A stretch of 64,000 nucleotides of DNA from assembly GCA_945889195.1 (NCBI GenBank), contig CAMDBB010000005.1:51075-115074 (forward strand). Direction: 5' to 3'. This DNA comes from Bifidobacterium breve (GTDB taxonomy: Bacteria; Actinomycetota; Actinomycetes; Nanopelagicales; Nanopelagicaceae). Below the pieces are notes generated by a model. The model made no database searches and had not been told where the DNA came from. It saw only the letters and a list, made by a program, of their open reading frames with translations. The first letter of the stretch is position 1; each line of letters begins with the position of its first letter. This document shows positions 11,245 through 22,336 of the stretch, one piece after another. Position numbers and translations under genes: made by a program.

Positions 11245-12048
11245 ATGTCCACACCGCTTGATGATCTCTTTATAAAGGTCCGTGCTGAAAATAGAGCAGC
11301 CCTCATCGCCTATATCCCTGCTGGATTTCCAACGATTGAAGGTTGCAAGAAAGTAATCCAAGCCTTTATCGAAGGTGGCGTAGATGCCATTGAAATCGGC
11401 TTTCCTTATAGCGATCCGGTGATGGATGGGCCAACAATCCAAGCTGCTGCAGACCAATCACTTTCACAGGGAACAAATGCAGCCGATGTATTTGACGCAC
11501 TTAAAGTTGCAACCGATTCAGGTGTTCCTGCAGTTGTGATGACTTACTGGAATCCAATCGAAAAATACGGAGTCGAGAAGTTCGCCCAATCAATTGCAGC
11601 AAACGGTGGCTCAGGAGTGATTACTCCAGATCTCACTATCGAAGAATCCGCTGGATGGAAGTCAGCTGTTGAGAAGAGCGAGATCAATCCAATTTACGTT
11701 GTTGCGCCAAGTACATCTGCACAACGTCTGCCGCAAGTAACATCACGATGCGGTGGCTTTGTTTATGCAGCAAGTCTCATGGGGGTAACTGGTACACGCA
11801 CTGCTGTCTCATCAGGAGCGCCTGACCTTGTTGCGCGCATTAGAGAGACAACGGATCTTCCGATTGCAGTTGGCCTTGGCGTTTCAACTCGCGAGCAGGC
11901 CAAGGGCGTTGCAGGATATGCAGACGGAGTGATTGTGGGATCAGCATTTATTAAGGCGATGCAGGATGCTCCAAATGAGGCAGAAGGATTGAAATCTGTG
12001 AAAGAGTTAGCGCAACAACTTTCTTTGGGAGTGCGAGAAGGACGATGA
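11245..12048 (+). CDS. trpA: Tryptophan synthase alpha subunit
   Basis: TIM-barrel subunit that cleaves indole glycerol phosphate. 267 aa with YIPAGFPT, the catalytic-Glu segment EIGFPYSDPVMDGPTIQAA, and GVTGTRTAVS. ATG directly abuts the trpB TAA. The 3' end overlaps the MauE/DoxX start (ATGA), so the operon runs on into the thiol-redox pair and lgt. Confidence 0.97.
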   Translation: MSTPLDDLFIKVRAENRAALIAYIPAGFPTIEGCKKVIQAFIEGGVDAIEIGFPYSDPVMDGPTIQAAADQSLSQGTNAADVFDALKVATDSGVPAVVMTYWNPIEKYGVEKFAQSIAANGGSGVITPDLTIEESAGWKSAVEKSEINPIYVVAPSTSAQRLPQVTSRCGGFVYAASLMGVTGTRTAVSSGAPDLVARIRETTDLPIAVGLGVSTREQAKGVAGYADGVIVGSAFIKAMQDAPNEAEGLKSVKELAQQLSLGVREGR

Positions 12049-12533
12049 AGAAAATTCAGCCATGGCTAGGGCTTGCCGCTCGACTCATCCTTGGCGGAAC
12101 CCTGATTGCTGCTGGCTATCTCAAATTTGATGAGCTTGATAAATCGCAGATGGCAGTTCGGGCCTACGAGATGCTGCCGATTCCACTGGCGAATTTTCTC
12201 GGAATCTTTGTGCCATTCTTTGAATTGGCGATAGGAATCCTCCTGGTTATCGGAGCAGCTGTCCGCATCAGCGGTGCGCTGAGCGCGCTCTTAATGATCG
12301 GTTTCATGATCGCAATCTCCCAAGCCTGGGCACGCGGACTCTCTATCGACTGCGGATGCTTCGGTGGCGGGGGACAAGTTCCTGAAGGTGAAGCCAATTA
12401 TCTGACTCCACTTCTGCGCGACACAGGCTTAGCGCTCTTGGGAATTTACTTAACCCTCTTTCCACACACTAAATTTGGCCTGGATAAATCACCAGCGCCT
12501 GCGACACAACTAGGAGAAAGCAACAATGGCTAA
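12045..12533 (+). CDS. MauE/DoxX-family membrane protein
   Basis: 162-aa integral membrane protein with four predicted segments (about residues 7-24, 45-65, 70-88 and 115-133) and a cysteine pair in LSIDCGCFGGGG between segments three and four. This pattern is typical of MauE/DoxX proteins, which are proposed to pass reducing or oxidising equivalents across the membrane. It overlaps the next gene, a membrane-anchored DsbA-like protein, by 8 bp, so a DsbB- or CcdA-like partner role is likely. The exact electron path is inference. Confidence 0.85.
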   Translation: MKKIQPWLGLAARLILGGTLIAAGYLKFDELDKSQMAVRAYEMLPIPLANFLGIFVPFFELAIGILLVIGAAVRISGALSALLMIGFMIAISQAWARGLSIDCGCFGGGGQVPEGEANYLTPLLRDTGLALLGIYLTLFPHTKFGLDKSPAPATQLGESNNG

Positions 12534-13197
12534 ACAACCAGGAAAAGATAACTTCACTCGCAATCTTGTTATTGCAGTCGTCGTAGGCGTTCTCCTCATT
12601 ATGTTGGTGCCAACCTTGCTCTCTCGACAGACCGATTCTTCAGCCAGCATCCCAGCGAACGTTTCAGCCGATCGCGGGTATGGAGTTGTATTTAATGGCG
12701 AACTCACTGGAGTCCCTGTTGTCGATATCTATGAAGACTTTCAATGTCCGGTCTGTGCTCAATTCACACAGCTCAACGGCCCATACATTGAATCGCTGAT
12801 TGCCGAAAAGAAGGCAACCGTTGTCTATCACACGCTCTCATTCTTGGGACCTGAATCTGTCAACGCTGCAAATGCAGCTGCATGTTCTGCAGATGAGGGC
12901 AAATTCCTTGATTACCACCGCTTGCTCATGATGAATCAGAAGCAGGAAAATTCAGGTGCTTGGGATAACACTTTCCTTGCAAGCCTCGGACAGACAGCTG
13001 GAATCACCAGCCAGAAATTTAGTAGCTGCGTCAACAAGGGTGAATATGTCGGTTGGGTCAGCAATGTTGCTGCAGCCGGCGCAAAGGCAAATGTAAATTC
13101 AACGCCTACTGTCTTCGTCAACGGTAAAGAGATTGACCGCAACGCAAGCGAATACTTTGACGCTGCTAAGTTCAAAGCTGCAGTAGAGCGCGGATAA
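12526..13197 (+). CDS. Membrane-anchored DsbA-like thioredoxin-fold protein
   Basis: 223 aa. N-terminal membrane anchor (about residues 15-37, LVIAVVVGVLLIMLVPTLLS) followed by a DsbA/thioredoxin_4 domain with the active site DFQCPVCAQF (CPVC, about residue 75) and a cis-Pro region NSTPTVFVNG. Probably acts outside the membrane in disulfide formation or reduction. A ribosome-binding site AGGAGA precedes ATG 12526. Coupled to the upstream MauE/DoxX gene. Confidence 0.9.
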   Translation: MAKQPGKDNFTRNLVIAVVVGVLLIMLVPTLLSRQTDSSASIPANVSADRGYGVVFNGELTGVPVVDIYEDFQCPVCAQFTQLNGPYIESLIAEKKATVVYHTLSFLGPESVNAANAAACSADEGKFLDYHRLLMMNQKQENSGAWDNTFLASLGQTAGITSQKFSSCVNKGEYVGWVSNVAAAGAKANVNSTPTVFVNGKEIDRNASEYFDAAKFKAAVERG

Positions 13198-13202
13198 GTA
13201 CT

Positions 13203-14006
13203 TTGCAAGCCTTTCCAACTCCGAGTACATCGGCAGTTGCGCTAGGCCCTTTTACGATTCACTTCTATGCGCTCTGCATCATCGCAGGGGTAGCGGTGGC
13301 GATCTGGGTAGGAAATAGAAGATTTGTTGCAGCCTTTCCCGGTGCAAAAACTGTTCTTGGAGATGTTGCCGTCGTTGCTGTACCCAGCGGTGTTATTGGT
13401 GGACGTCTTTATCATGTACTCACTTCACCGGAACTTTACTTTGGTGCGGGTGCAAACTTCACTGATATTTTCAAGATCTGGAAAGGCGGTCTTGGAATTT
13501 GGGGCGCCATTGGCTTGGGTGCGTTAGGTGCATATATCGCTTATCGCAGAATCGCCCGTCGCATCGAACTACCGAGCTTTGCCCACTTTGCAGATGCGTT
13601 GGCTCCAGGTTTACTACTTGCGCAAGCGATTGGTCGATTCGGTAATTGGTTTAATGGAGAACTCTTTGGTAGACCACTAGATTCTTGGTGGGCGCTAGAA
13701 ATACCAGCAAACCTTCGCCCCAGTGGATATGAAAACTTTGCCACCTTTCATCCCACCTTTGCATATGAAGCACTCGCAACCACGTGCCTTGCTGTTTTTT
13801 TGATTGCGCTCGGTTCTCGATATCCAGCTGGCTCAATCTTTGCGCTCTATGTCGCGGGCTACTCGCTCGCTCGATTCTTTATCGAAGGAATTCGTATTGA
13901 TCAGGCCCATGTTTGGGGTGGGCTACGTCTCAATCAATATGTTGCGATGACTCTTTTCGCACTGGCATGTGCTGCCTTCATCAAATTCAGACGCTCAGAC
14001 AGGTAG
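13203..14006 (+). CDS. lgt: Prolipoprotein diacylglyceryl transferase
   Basis: Transfers diacylglycerol to the lipobox cysteine of prelipoproteins. 267-aa polytopic membrane protein with the Lgt signature GRFGNWFNGELFG and HPTFAYEAL. The start is TTG 13203, 5 bp after the DsbA-like gene, giving MQAFPTPS and the usual LGPFTIHFYAL first segment. The TAG stop is reused as the start of the next gene's -10. Confidence 0.95.
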   Translation: MQAFPTPSTSAVALGPFTIHFYALCIIAGVAVAIWVGNRRFVAAFPGAKTVLGDVAVVAVPSGVIGGRLYHVLTSPELYFGAGANFTDIFKIWKGGLGIWGAIGLGALGAYIAYRRIARRIELPSFAHFADALAPGLLLAQAIGRFGNWFNGELFGRPLDSWWALEIPANLRPSGYENFATFHPTFAYEALATTCLAVFLIALGSRYPAGSIFALYVAGYSLARFFIEGIRIDQAHVWGGLRLNQYVAMTLFALACAAFIKFRRSDR

Positions 14007-14009
14007 GCT
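14004..14009 (+). promoter_or_regulatory. -10 hexamer for the VIT gene made from the lgt stop codon
   Basis: TAGGCT begins with the lgt TAG stop codon and ends 6 nt before the VIT-family ATG. It is preceded by GG. Same arrangement as trpC/trpB. Predicts a leaderless mRNA. Confidence 0.6.
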
Positions 14010-14015
14010 TGCAAG

Positions 14016-14729
14016 ATGGGGCTAGAAGATGTCTATCAACGCAATCTCAACCATCGCACTCATCGCGCTGGTTGGTTACGCGCTGCCGTCCTTGGCGCAA
14101 ATGACGGTTTAGTCTCGACTGCAAGTTTGATGATTGGCGTTGCTGCAGCGCGCGCCGGAGAACAGAGTTTCCTTGTCACAGCAGGTGCCGCTGGAATTGC
14201 AGCGGGTGCCATGTCTATGGCCGTTGGTGAATATGTCTCAGTTCGTTCACAAAATGATATTGAACATTCTGATCGATTATTAGAAATTGAACATCTTGCT
14301 ATCGACCCAGAAGGTGAGCTGGAAGAGTTAATTCAAATTTATATGAAGCGCGGGCTCTCACGTGAGTTAGCGGTACAGGTTGCTATTGAAATGCATAAGA
14401 AGGATCCACTCGAAGCGCATCTTCGCGATGAGTTGGGTCAGCACCCACATACCAAGGCGCGTCCAGTACAAGCGGCAATTGCATCGGCGCTTAGCTTTAC
14501 CGCAGGAGGCCTCATTCCATTTGTTGGAGCATTTGCGCCTACGGTTGGCACGGCGGCCTGGAGCATCGTCGCCTTCACCATCATCGGCCTCACCTTTACC
14601 GGGATTTTGAGCGCAAGAATTGCAGGATCCAAGTTACTCACTCCCACCGTGCGAGTCATCGCCGGCGGCTGCCTCGGTATGGCTATCACCGCAGGCATTG
14701 GGCAGGCGCTACACATAAGTGGCATCTAA
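14016..14729 (+). CDS. VIT1/CCC1-family membrane transporter
   Basis: 237 aa. The N-terminal stretch [20 protein letters not shown] and [18 protein letters not shown] are hallmarks of the VIT1/CCC1 family of Fe/Mn transporters. A soluble acidic region (about residues 85-140, with [15 protein letters not shown]) separates the first two TM segments from the C-terminal three. Substrate in this organism is unknown; iron or manganese is inferred from the family. Confidence 0.88.
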   Translation: MGLEDVYQRNLNHRTHRAGWLRAAVLGANDGLVSTASLMIGVAAARAGEQSFLVTAGAAGIAAGAMSMAVGEYVSVRSQNDIEHSDRLLEIEHLAIDPEGELEELIQIYMKRGLSRELAVQVAIEMHKKDPLEAHLRDELGQHPHTKARPVQAAIASALSFTAGGLIPFVGAFAPTVGTAAWSIVAFTIIGLTFTGILSARIAGSKLLTPTVRVIAGGCLGMAITAGIGQALHISGI

Positions 14730-14800
14730 ACCACCTAGGTTGCTACTCTTTCGCTACTGATTTTGGTAGGCGCACCAGTACTTACCGCTCACGGGCCAAA

Positions 14801-14834
14801 GTTGTCCCTTTTGTTTTTTTAAAAAAAGGACAAC
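14801..14834 (+). promoter_or_regulatory. Hairpin over the gltB ribosome-binding site
   Basis: GTTGTCC (14801-14807) is the exact inverse complement of GGACAAC (14828-14834). Between them a T7A7 palindrome (14814-14827) extends the pairing. The only Shine-Dalgarno-like bases (AGGA, 14827-14830) lie in the 3' arm, 9 nt before the gltB ATG, so folding would hide them. It could act in RNA (translation control) or as a DNA operator. The rest of 14730-14839 shows no clear promoter. Confidence 0.55.
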
Positions 14835-14839
14835 GGGTT

Positions 14840-17800
14840 ATGGCACTCTCTTCAAACTATCCCGCACGCCAGGGTCTCTACGATCCTGCAAACGAGCATG
14901 ATGCATGCGGCGTTGCGATGGTTGCCACCCTTAATAAAGTTGCAACACATGACATTGTCGAAAAGGCGCTGACTGCACTTCGCAATCTTGAACACCGCGG
15001 CGCATCGGGCGCTGAACCAGATAGCGGAGATGGAGCAGGAATTCTTATCCGCGTTCCTGATGCTTTCTATAAGGCAGTGACAGAGTTCTCTCTTCCAGCA
15101 GAAGGTTCATATGCAACGGGTATTGCATTTGTCGCACAGGGCGCAGATGTTCAGAGCGAGATTGCAAAGATTGCAGCAGAAGAAGGCCTCACGGTTCTAG
15201 GTTGGCGCGAACTTCCAATCGACTCATCATCTCTTGGCAAGACAGCGCTATCAGTGATGCCAAAGTTTGAACAACTCTTCGTTGCTGGAAAAAAGAACGA
15301 ATCAGGGCTCGCACTTGACCGCTTGGCTTTCGCACTTCGTAAGAGGGCAGAACACACACTCGATCTCTACTTCGCTTCCCTTTCTTCCCAGACAATTGTC
15401 TATAAGGGCATGCTCACAACCGGGCAGCTAGAAGAGTTCTTCCCTGATCTCAGCGATGAAAGAGTGGTCTCACCACTTGCGCTTGTTCACTCACGTTTTT
15501 CAACAAATACCTTCCCATCATGGCCGCTGGCACACCCATATCGCTTTATCGCTCACAACGGTGAAATCAATACAGTTAAGGGAAATCGTAACTGGATGCG
15601 CGCACGCGAATCTCTCCTTGCAAGTGATCTCATTGGGGGAGACCTCAAGCGCCTCTTTCCAATCGTTGAAATGTCAGGCTCTGACTCTGCCTCTTTTGAT
15701 GAAGTCCTTGAACTTCTCTACTTAGGTGGACGTTCACTTCCACATTCAGTTTTGATGATGATTCCTGAAGCATGGGAGAACCATGCGACGATGCCACAGA
15801 AGCGTCGTGATTTTTATGCGTTCCATGCATCCCTTATGGAACCTTGGGATGGACCAGCGTGTGTGACATTTACCGACGGCCATCAAGTAGGTGCAGTGCT
15901 CGATCGCAACGGTCTTCGCCCATCACGTTTCTGGGTTACAGATGACGGCCTTGTTGTTCTTGCATCAGAAGTTGGAGTATTGGATTTTCCTGCAGAGAAG
16001 ATTGTTCGTAAGGGTCGTCTGCAACCAGGAAAGATGTTCCTTGTCGATATCGAAGCAGGCCGCATCATTGAAGATGATGAGATTAAGGATTCATTGGCCG
16101 ATGCAGCTCCTTATGGCCAGTGGCTAAAAGATGGAATGATCAAACTCTCTGATCTTCCTTCACGTGAACATATTGTCTATCCGCACAAATCAGTTATCCG
16201 TCGTCAGAAAGCCTTCGGTTATACCGAGGAAGAAATCAAAATCATCATTACCCCGATGGCTAAAAGCGGGGGAGAAGCCCTTGGTTCGATGGGAACTGAT
16301 ACTCCAATTGCGGCTCTTTCACAGAAGCCAAGACTTCTCTTTGATTACTTCACACAGCTCTTTGCTCAAGTAACCAACCCACCGCTAGATGCGATTCGTG
16401 AAGAGTTAGTAACGAGCTTGGGTGGATCTCTTGGCCCAGAACATAACTTGCTTGATCCAGGCCCAGATTCATGTAAGCAAATCTCTCTGGCATTTCCTGT
16501 CATCGATAACGATGAACTTGCCAAGATTATTCACGTCAACGCTGATGATGATTACCCAGCTCTTGAGGCCTACGTTGTCCGTGGTCTCTTCCCAGTCACA
16601 GGTGATGGAAACACTCTGCGCATTCGCCTGGAAGAGATTAAGCGCGAAGTTTCAGATGCAATCGCAAAGGGTGCTCGCATCATTGTTCTCTCTGATCGTG
16701 ATGGTGATGCCGAAGATTGCCCAATCCCATCGCTATTGCTAACAGCAGCTGTTCATCACCACTTAATTCGCGAAAAGACTCGCACCAAGGTGGGTCTCGT
16801 TGTTGAAGCTGGCGATGTCCGCGAAGTGCACCATGTTGCTCTCTTGATCGGTTACGGAGCAGCAGCGGTAAATCCATATTTGGTTATGGAGACAGCTGAA
16901 GATCTTGTTAATCAAGGCGTTATCACTGGCATCACTCCTGAAAAGGCAGTTCGCAATGTTATTAAGGGCCTCGGCAAGGGCGTTCTTAAGGTGATGTCCA
17001 AGATGGGTATTTCAACCATCGCCTCCTACACAGGAGCACAGGTATTTGAAGCTATCGGCCTTGCCCAAGATGTTGTCGATGAATTCTTCGTTGGGACAAC
17101 TTCACGACTTGGGGGAGTAGACCTTGATGTTATCGCTGAAGAAACCATTAAGCGCCATCACTTTGCCTATCCAGTAGGTGGAGAGATTCCGGGAGCCAAA
17201 CGTCTTGCAGTTGGCGGTGAATACCAATGGCGTCGCGATGGTGAGCCACATCTATTTAACCCTGAGACCGTCTTTGCTTTGCAGCACTCAACTCGCAATA
17301 AGCGCTACGACATCTTTAAGCGCTACACATCAAAGGTCAACGATCAGAGCAAGACCTTGATGACTTTGCGTGGACTCTTCCAATTTAAGGAAGGCGAACG
17401 CGCACCCATCTCAATTGATGAAGTAGAACCAATCTCTGAAATTGTGAAGCGCTTCTCAACAGGTGCGATGTCATATGGATCAGTTTCCCAAGAAGTCCAC
17501 GAAACGTTAGCAATCGCCATGAACCGTTTGGGCGGCAAATCCAATACCGGAGAAGGCGGCGAAGATGAAGTTCGCTACACCCTTCTTCCTAATGGAGATT
17601 CTAAGAAATCTGCCATCAAGCAGGTTGCCTCAGGTCGTTTTGGCGTAACAAGTAATTACCTCATCAACGCGACTGATATTCAGATCAAGATTGCGCAAGG
17701 TGCAAAGCCGGGCGAAGGTGGACAGCTACCTGGAAATAAGGTCTATCCATGGATTGCTAAGGCGCGCTTTTCAACTCCGGGTGTTGGACTAATTTCGCCA

Positions 17801-19357
17801 CCACCTCATCACGACATTTACTCGATTGAAGATCTAGCCCAGTTGATTCACGATCTTAAGAATGCCAATAAGGATGCTCGAGTCCATGTGAAGTTGGTAG
17901 CCGAAGTTGGCGTTGGAACCGTTGCTGCCGGCGTATCTAAGGCGCATGCCGATGTAGTTCTGATTTCCGGACACGATGGTGGAACCGGTGCTTCACCGTT
18001 GACTTCACTCAAGCATGCAGGTGCGCCATGGGAGCTCGGTCTTGCCGAAACTCAGCAGACACTTCTTCTCAACGGACTACGCGATCGCATCGTTGTTCAG
18101 GCAGATGGTCAATTAAAGACTGGGCGCGATGTTGTGATTGCAGCTCTGCTTGGCGCCGAAGAGTATGGATTTGCAACAGCGCCACTTGTGGTCTCAGGTT
18201 GCATCATGATGCGCGTCTGCCACTTGGATACCTGCCCAGTTGGAGTCGCTACACAGAATCCAGAGCTTCGCAAGAAGTTCACCGGAAAGCCAGAGTTTGT
18301 TGAGACCTTCTTTGAATATATTGCTGAAGAAGTCCGCGAAATCTTGGCATCCCTTGGCTTCCGCACATTGCTTGAAGCTGTTGGCCATGTCGAATATCTC
18401 GACACCAAAGCTGCAATTGATCACTGGAAAGCAAGCGGTCTAGATCTTTCTCCTCTTCTTGTGCGTCCGGATGTTGATTCACCTCTTCATCGCACAACAA
18501 CTCAAGATCATGGATTGGCCGCAGCTCTTGATAACACCTTGATTGATTTGGCTCAGGCAGCGCTTGATAAGAAGGAGCCTGTTCGTATCGATCTTCCTGT
18601 GCGTAACGTCAACCGCACAGTAGGAACGATGTTAGGCGCTGAGATCACTCGTCGCTATGGAGCAGAAGGTCTACCGGTCGGAACTATCGATGTCACTCTC
18701 CATGGTTCTGCAGGACAATCTCTTGGAGCTTTTATTCCACAAGGTCTAACACTGCGCCTTTATGGCGACTCCAACGATTACGTTGGTAAGGGAATTTCTG
18801 GTGGTCGCGTCATCGTTCGTCCAGACGAGAAGGCAACTTTCTCATCTGCGAAGAATGTCATTGCTGGAAATGTGATCGGCTATGGCGCAACGTCAGGCGA
18901 AATCTTCATCCGTGGTTTAGTTGGTGAACGTTTCTGCGTTCGAAACTCTGGCGCAACCGCCGTTGTTGAAGGTGTGGGAGACCACGCGCTCGAGTATATG
19001 ACTGGCGGAACTGCAGTCATTCTTGGCGCAACCGGTCGCAATATTGCAGCTGGTATGTCAGGTGGTCGCGCCTTCGTTCTCGATCTCGACACAGCAATCG
19101 TCAATACCGAGATGGTTGATGTCCTTGCTGTCCCGGCAGATCAGCGCGAAGTTCTTCGCTCCATTATTTCAACCTTCCACGTTGAAACCGGTTCAGAAGT
19201 TGCAGCGAACCTGTTGAAGAACTGGGATGCCGAGGTAGCTCGTTTCTCACTCATCATGCCGCGTGACTACGCACGTGTTCTTGCAGCAATTGAAAAGGCA
19301 AACCGTGAAGGTCTTCCAGTAGATGAATATGTCATGGAGGTTGTAGCAAATGGCTGA
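14840..19357 (+). CDS. gltB: Glutamate synthase large subunit
   Basis: 1505 aa. N-terminal class II glutaminase: a short propeptide is followed by the catalytic cysteine in EHDACGVAM (Cys23). Central and FMN domains show [12 protein letters not shown] and [10 protein letters not shown]. The Fe-S cysteines are in [18 protein letters not shown]. The C-terminal beta-helix (GXXG repeats, about 1270-1450) is present. Makes two glutamates from glutamine and 2-oxoglutarate together with GltD. The stop overlaps the gltD start by 8 bp. Confidence 0.98.
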   Translation: MALSSNYPARQGLYDPANEHDACGVAMVATLNKVATHDIVEKALTALRNLEHRGASGAEPDSGDGAGILIRVPDAFYKAVTEFSLPAEGSYATGIAFVAQGADVQSEIAKIAAEEGLTVLGWRELPIDSSSLGKTALSVMPKFEQLFVAGKKNESGLALDRLAFALRKRAEHTLDLYFASLSSQTIVYKGMLTTGQLEEFFPDLSDERVVSPLALVHSRFSTNTFPSWPLAHPYRFIAHNGEINTVKGNRNWMRARESLLASDLIGGDLKRLFPIVEMSGSDSASFDEVLELLYLGGRSLPHSVLMMIPEAWENHATMPQKRRDFYAFHASLMEPWDGPACVTFTDGHQVGAVLDRNGLRPSRFWVTDDGLVVLASEVGVLDFPAEKIVRKGRLQPGKMFLVDIEAGRIIEDDEIKDSLADAAPYGQWLKDGMIKLSDLPSREHIVYPHKSVIRRQKAFGYTEEEIKIIITPMAKSGGEALGSMGTDTPIAALSQKPRLLFDYFTQLFAQVTNPPLDAIREELVTSLGGSLGPEHNLLDPGPDSCKQISLAFPVIDNDELAKIIHVNADDDYPALEAYVVRGLFPVTGDGNTLRIRLEEIKREVSDAIAKGARIIVLSDRDGDAEDCPIPSLLLTAAVHHHLIREKTRTKVGLVVEAGDVREVHHVALLIGYGAAAVNPYLVMETAEDLVNQGVITGITPEKAVRNVIKGLGKGVLKVMSKMGISTIASYTGAQVFEAIGLAQDVVDEFFVGTTSRLGGVDLDVIAEETIKRHHFAYPVGGEIPGAKRLAVGGEYQWRRDGEPHLFNPETVFALQHSTRNKRYDIFKRYTSKVNDQSKTLMTLRGLFQFKEGERAPISIDEVEPISEIVKRFSTGAMSYGSVSQEVHETLAIAMNRLGGKSNTGEGGEDEVRYTLLPNGDSKKSAIKQVASGRFGVTSNYLINATDIQIKIAQGAKPGEGGQLPGNKVYPWIAKARFSTPGVGLISPPPHHDIYSIEDLAQLIHDLKNANKDARVHVKLVAEVGVGTVAAGVSKAHADVVLISGHDGGTGASPLTSLKHAGAPWELGLAETQQTLLLNGLRDRIVVQADGQLKTGRDVVIAALLGAEEYGFATAPLVVSGCIMMRVCHLDTCPVGVATQNPELRKKFTGKPEFVETFFEYIAEEVREILASLGFRTLLEAVGHVEYLDTKAAIDHWKASGLDLSPLLVRPDVDSPLHRTTTQDHGLAAALDNTLIDLAQAALDKKEPVRIDLPVRNVNRTVGTMLGAEITRRYGAEGLPVGTIDVTLHGSAGQSLGAFIPQGLTLRLYGDSNDYVGKGISGGRVIVRPDEKATFSSAKNVIAGNVIGYGATSGEIFIRGLVGERFCVRNSGATAVVEGVGDHALEYMTGGTAVILGATGRNIAAGMSGGRAFVLDLDTAIVNTEMVDVLAVPADQREVLRSIISTFHVETGSEVAANLLKNWDAEVARFSLIMPRDYARVLAAIEKANREGLPVDEYVMEVVANG

Positions 19358-20804
19358 TCCAAAGGGATTTATGACCACACCTCGCGAGACTCCAAAGCGC
19401 AGACCTGTTGATGTGCGTATCCAAGATTGGAGAGAGGTCTACGAGCCACAATCTTTTGAGCACCTGCAGAAGCAGGCGGGTCGTTGCATGGATTGCGGTA
19501 TTCCGTTCTGTCACTCAGGGTGCCCGCTCGGCAATCTCATTCCAGAGTGGAACGACCTGATCTATCGCGGCGATAAGGCCGAAGCTATCGACCGTCTTCA
19601 TGCAACCAATAACTTCCCAGAGTTCACAGGTCGCCTCTGTCCTGCGCCCTGTGAAACCGCGTGCGTTGTTGGAATAAATCGCGACGCAGTAACTATTAAG
19701 CAGGTTGAACTTCGCACTATTGAAGAAGCCTTTGATGCCAACAATGTAAAGCCGCTAGCGCCAGATCGTCTCTCTGGAAAGACTGTTGCTATCATTGGTT
19801 CAGGTCCTGCAGGACTTGCTGCAGCGCAACAACTGACTCGCGCCGGACACACTGTCGCTGTCTATGACCGCGCCGAGAAAATCGGCGGGCTTCTGCGTTA
19901 TGGAATTCCTGAATTTAAGATGGAGAAGCACATCCTTGACCGCCGTCTTACTCAGATGGAGCAAGAAGGAACTCGTTTCCGTCCCGGCGTAAACGTTGGC
20001 GTTGAGCTCACTGGTTCAGATCTACGCGCTAAGTACGATGCGGTTGTATTGGCCGTTGGCGCTACCCAGTGGCGCGATCTTCCTATTGCTGGACGTGAAA
20101 ATAAGGGCATCTATCAAGCGATGGAGTTCTTGCCGTGGGGAAATAAGCAAGCGCTCGGTGAGATTGAAGAATCGCCAATCAATGTAGCTGGTAAGCACGT
20201 CATCATCTTGGGTGGCGGCGATACTGGCGCAGATTGCTTGGGTACATCTGTTCGCCAAGGCGCTGCCAGCGTGACACAACTTGAAATTATGCCTCGCCCA
20301 ACGGAAGAGCGACCATCGTCACAGCCATGGCCTACTTATCCGATGATTTATCGCGTCTCGAGCGCACACGAAGAACTTGATAATCGCGTCTTCTCTGTCA
20401 GCACTCAAGAGTTCGTGGGGGATGGCAAAGGAAATCTCAAGGCTCTCAAGATTGTCGAAACAAAGTTTGAGAACGGAAAGTTTGAACCAGTTCCAGGAAC
20501 TGAGAAAGAACTTCCCGCTGACTTTGTATTTCTTGCTATGGGCTTTACTGGTCCTGAAAAGTCTGCACTTATTGACCAGTTAGAGGTAAAACTCGATGAT
20601 CGCGGAAATATTGCGCGCGATGAAAATTTCCAGAGCAGCGAAGAAGGCATCTTTGTTGCAGGCGATGCTGGCCGTGGGCAGTCACTGATTGTCTGGGCTA
20701 TCGCTGAAGGGCGCTCAGCAGCGGCTGCTGTGGATCGCTATCTGACCGGAGAGACTCAACTCCATTCACCAATCGAACCAACTACTCGACCGCTGATGGT
20801 TTAG
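19350..20804 (+). CDS. gltD: Glutamate synthase small subunit
   Basis: 484-aa flavoprotein that feeds electrons from NADPH to GltB. N-terminal 4Fe-4S ligands in [19 protein letters not shown] and [15 protein letters not shown] site [23 protein letters not shown] site [14 protein letters not shown]-terminal [22 protein letters not shown] lies within the end of gltB, giving translational coupling and stoichiometric expression. Confidence 0.98.
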   Translation: MADPKGFMTTPRETPKRRPVDVRIQDWREVYEPQSFEHLQKQAGRCMDCGIPFCHSGCPLGNLIPEWNDLIYRGDKAEAIDRLHATNNFPEFTGRLCPAPCETACVVGINRDAVTIKQVELRTIEEAFDANNVKPLAPDRLSGKTVAIIGSGPAGLAAAQQLTRAGHTVAVYDRAEKIGGLLRYGIPEFKMEKHILDRRLTQMEQEGTRFRPGVNVGVELTGSDLRAKYDAVVLAVGATQWRDLPIAGRENKGIYQAMEFLPWGNKQALGEIEESPINVAGKHVIILGGGDTGADCLGTSVRQGAASVTQLEIMPRPTEERPSSQPWPTYPMIYRVSSAHEELDNRVFSVSTQEFVGDGKGNLKALKIVETKFENGKFEPVPGTEKELPADFVFLAMGFTGPEKSALIDQLEVKLDDRGNIARDENFQSSEEGIFVAGDAGRGQSLIVWAIAEGRSAAAAVDRYLTGETQLHSPIEPTTRPLMV

Positions 20805-20843
20805 AACTCGTTAGTACTCACTCTCTATAGATAAGGTAGGCAT

Positions 20844-22283
20844 ATGCGCCGCGCGAAAATAGTTTGCACACTTGGACCTGCCGTTGAATCACCCGAAAAG
20901 GTGCGTGAACTGATCGCCGCCGGCATGAATATGGCGCGCCTGAACCTTTCACATGGCTCCTATGAAGAGCATCAAGGTCGCCTGGATCGAGTTCGCGCGG
21001 CTGCGAAAGAGGCAGGGAAAGCGGTCGCTGTATTGGTTGACCTACAAGGCCCAAAGATTCGCTTGGCGCGATTTGAAAATGGTCCACATGAATTAGCTCG
21101 TGGCGATATCTTCACAATTACCACCGATGATGTTCCCGGAACTAAAGAGCGCGTTGGAACTACCTACAAAGGTCTACCGGGGGATTGCAAAGCTGGAGAT
21201 CGCATTCTTATCGATGATGGCAAGGTCACCGTTGAGGTCGTAGAAGTTAAGGGCAACGATGTTGTCACTAAGTGCATCCAGCCAGGATTTGTGAGCAACA
21301 ACAAGGGCATTAATCTTCCAGGTGTTGCTGTATCAGTTCCTGCGATGTCTGAAAAAGATGAAGATGATCTTCGTTGGGGACTTCGCGCCGGTGCAGATTT
21401 TATTGCTCTCTCATTTGTTCGTAACGCTGCTGATATCAAAGATGTGCATGCAATCATGGATGAAGTTGGTATCCGCGTTCCTGTTATTGCGAAGATTGAG
21501 AAGCCACAAGCCGTTGCCAATCTTGTCGAGATCGTTGAAGCATTTGATGGCATCATGGTGGCTCGTGGCGACCTTGGCGTAGAACTGCCAATTGAAGATG
21601 TGCCAATGGTGCAGAAGCGTTGCGTTGAGTTAGCTCGTGATGCGGCAAAGCCGGTCATCGTGGCAACTCAGATGCTCGATTCCATGATTACCAACTCCAG
21701 TCCTACTCGTGCTGAAGCCACAGACTGTGCCAATGCTGTGCTCGATGGCGCAGATGCCTTGATGCTCTCTGGTGAAACTTCTGTTGGTGAATTTGCTATT
21801 GAATCTGTAAAAACAATGGCGCGCATCATCGAACGCACCGAAGAGCTAGGACTTGATCGCATCCGCCCACTGATGACAGCGCCACGAACTAAGGGTGGAG
21901 CAATCACAAAGGCCGCTGCAGAGGTAGGCGCCACAGTAGGTGCGAAATTCCTGGTTACCTTCACGCAATCTGGAGATTCCGCCCGACGTATTAGCCGCCT
22001 ACGTTCACCAATTCCAATCCTTGCAATCACGCCAGAAGATGGCACTTACAATCGCCTAGCTCTCTCATGGGGTGTGGAATCTTTAGTAACTCCTATGGTT
22101 AAACACACTGATGAGATGGTTCTGCAGGCAGATAAAATGCTCCTCGAAGGTAAGCGCGCTGTAGAGGGCGAACTTGTAATGATCGTTGCAGGGTCACCTC
22201 CCGGGATTCCTGGATCGACCAATGCGATGCGTGTTCACAAAGTGGGCGATGCTGTAAACGGCGTAGCCGCTGCTTATCGCTAA
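20844..22283 (+). CDS. pyk: Pyruvate kinase
   Basis: Final ATP-forming step of glycolysis. 479 aa with KIVCTLGPAVESPEKV, MARLNLSHG, the active-site segments VIAKIEKPQAV and GIMVARGDLGVELP, and LSGETSVGEF. ATG 20844 is preceded by AAGG at a 7-nt spacing. A TATAGAT element 13 nt upstream could be a -10, but the promoter is not clear. A pyrimidine-rich tract follows the stop without a convincing hairpin. Confidence 0.97.
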   Translation: MRRAKIVCTLGPAVESPEKVRELIAAGMNMARLNLSHGSYEEHQGRLDRVRAAAKEAGKAVAVLVDLQGPKIRLARFENGPHELARGDIFTITTDDVPGTKERVGTTYKGLPGDCKAGDRILIDDGKVTVEVVEVKGNDVVTKCIQPGFVSNNKGINLPGVAVSVPAMSEKDEDDLRWGLRAGADFIALSFVRNAADIKDVHAIMDEVGIRVPVIAKIEKPQAVANLVEIVEAFDGIMVARGDLGVELPIEDVPMVQKRCVELARDAAKPVIVATQMLDSMITNSSPTRAEATDCANAVLDGADALMLSGETSVGEFAIESVKTMARIIERTEELGLDRIRPLMTAPRTKGGAITKAAAEVGATVGAKFLVTFTQSGDSARRISRLRSPIPILAITPEDGTYNRLALSWGVESLVTPMVKHTDEMVLQADKMLLEGKRAVEGELVMIVAGSPPGIPGSTNAMRVHKVGDAVNGVAAAYR

Positions 22284-22336
22284 AGCCAAGAACCTAGTTT
22301 CTCTTCTCTCCTTTTTCTTATTTGGGGGCGGTGCCT

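Noticed and set aside
14814-14827. T7A7 as a Rho-independent terminator of the VIT gene
   Set aside because: The T-run is inside the palindrome rather than after a G+C stem, and the hairpin leads straight into the gltB start, so a regulatory reading is preferred.
21164-22045. 164- and 125-aa minus-strand ORFs opposite pyk
   Set aside because: Shadows of pyruvate kinase, Ser/Ala/Arg-rich translations, no homology seen.
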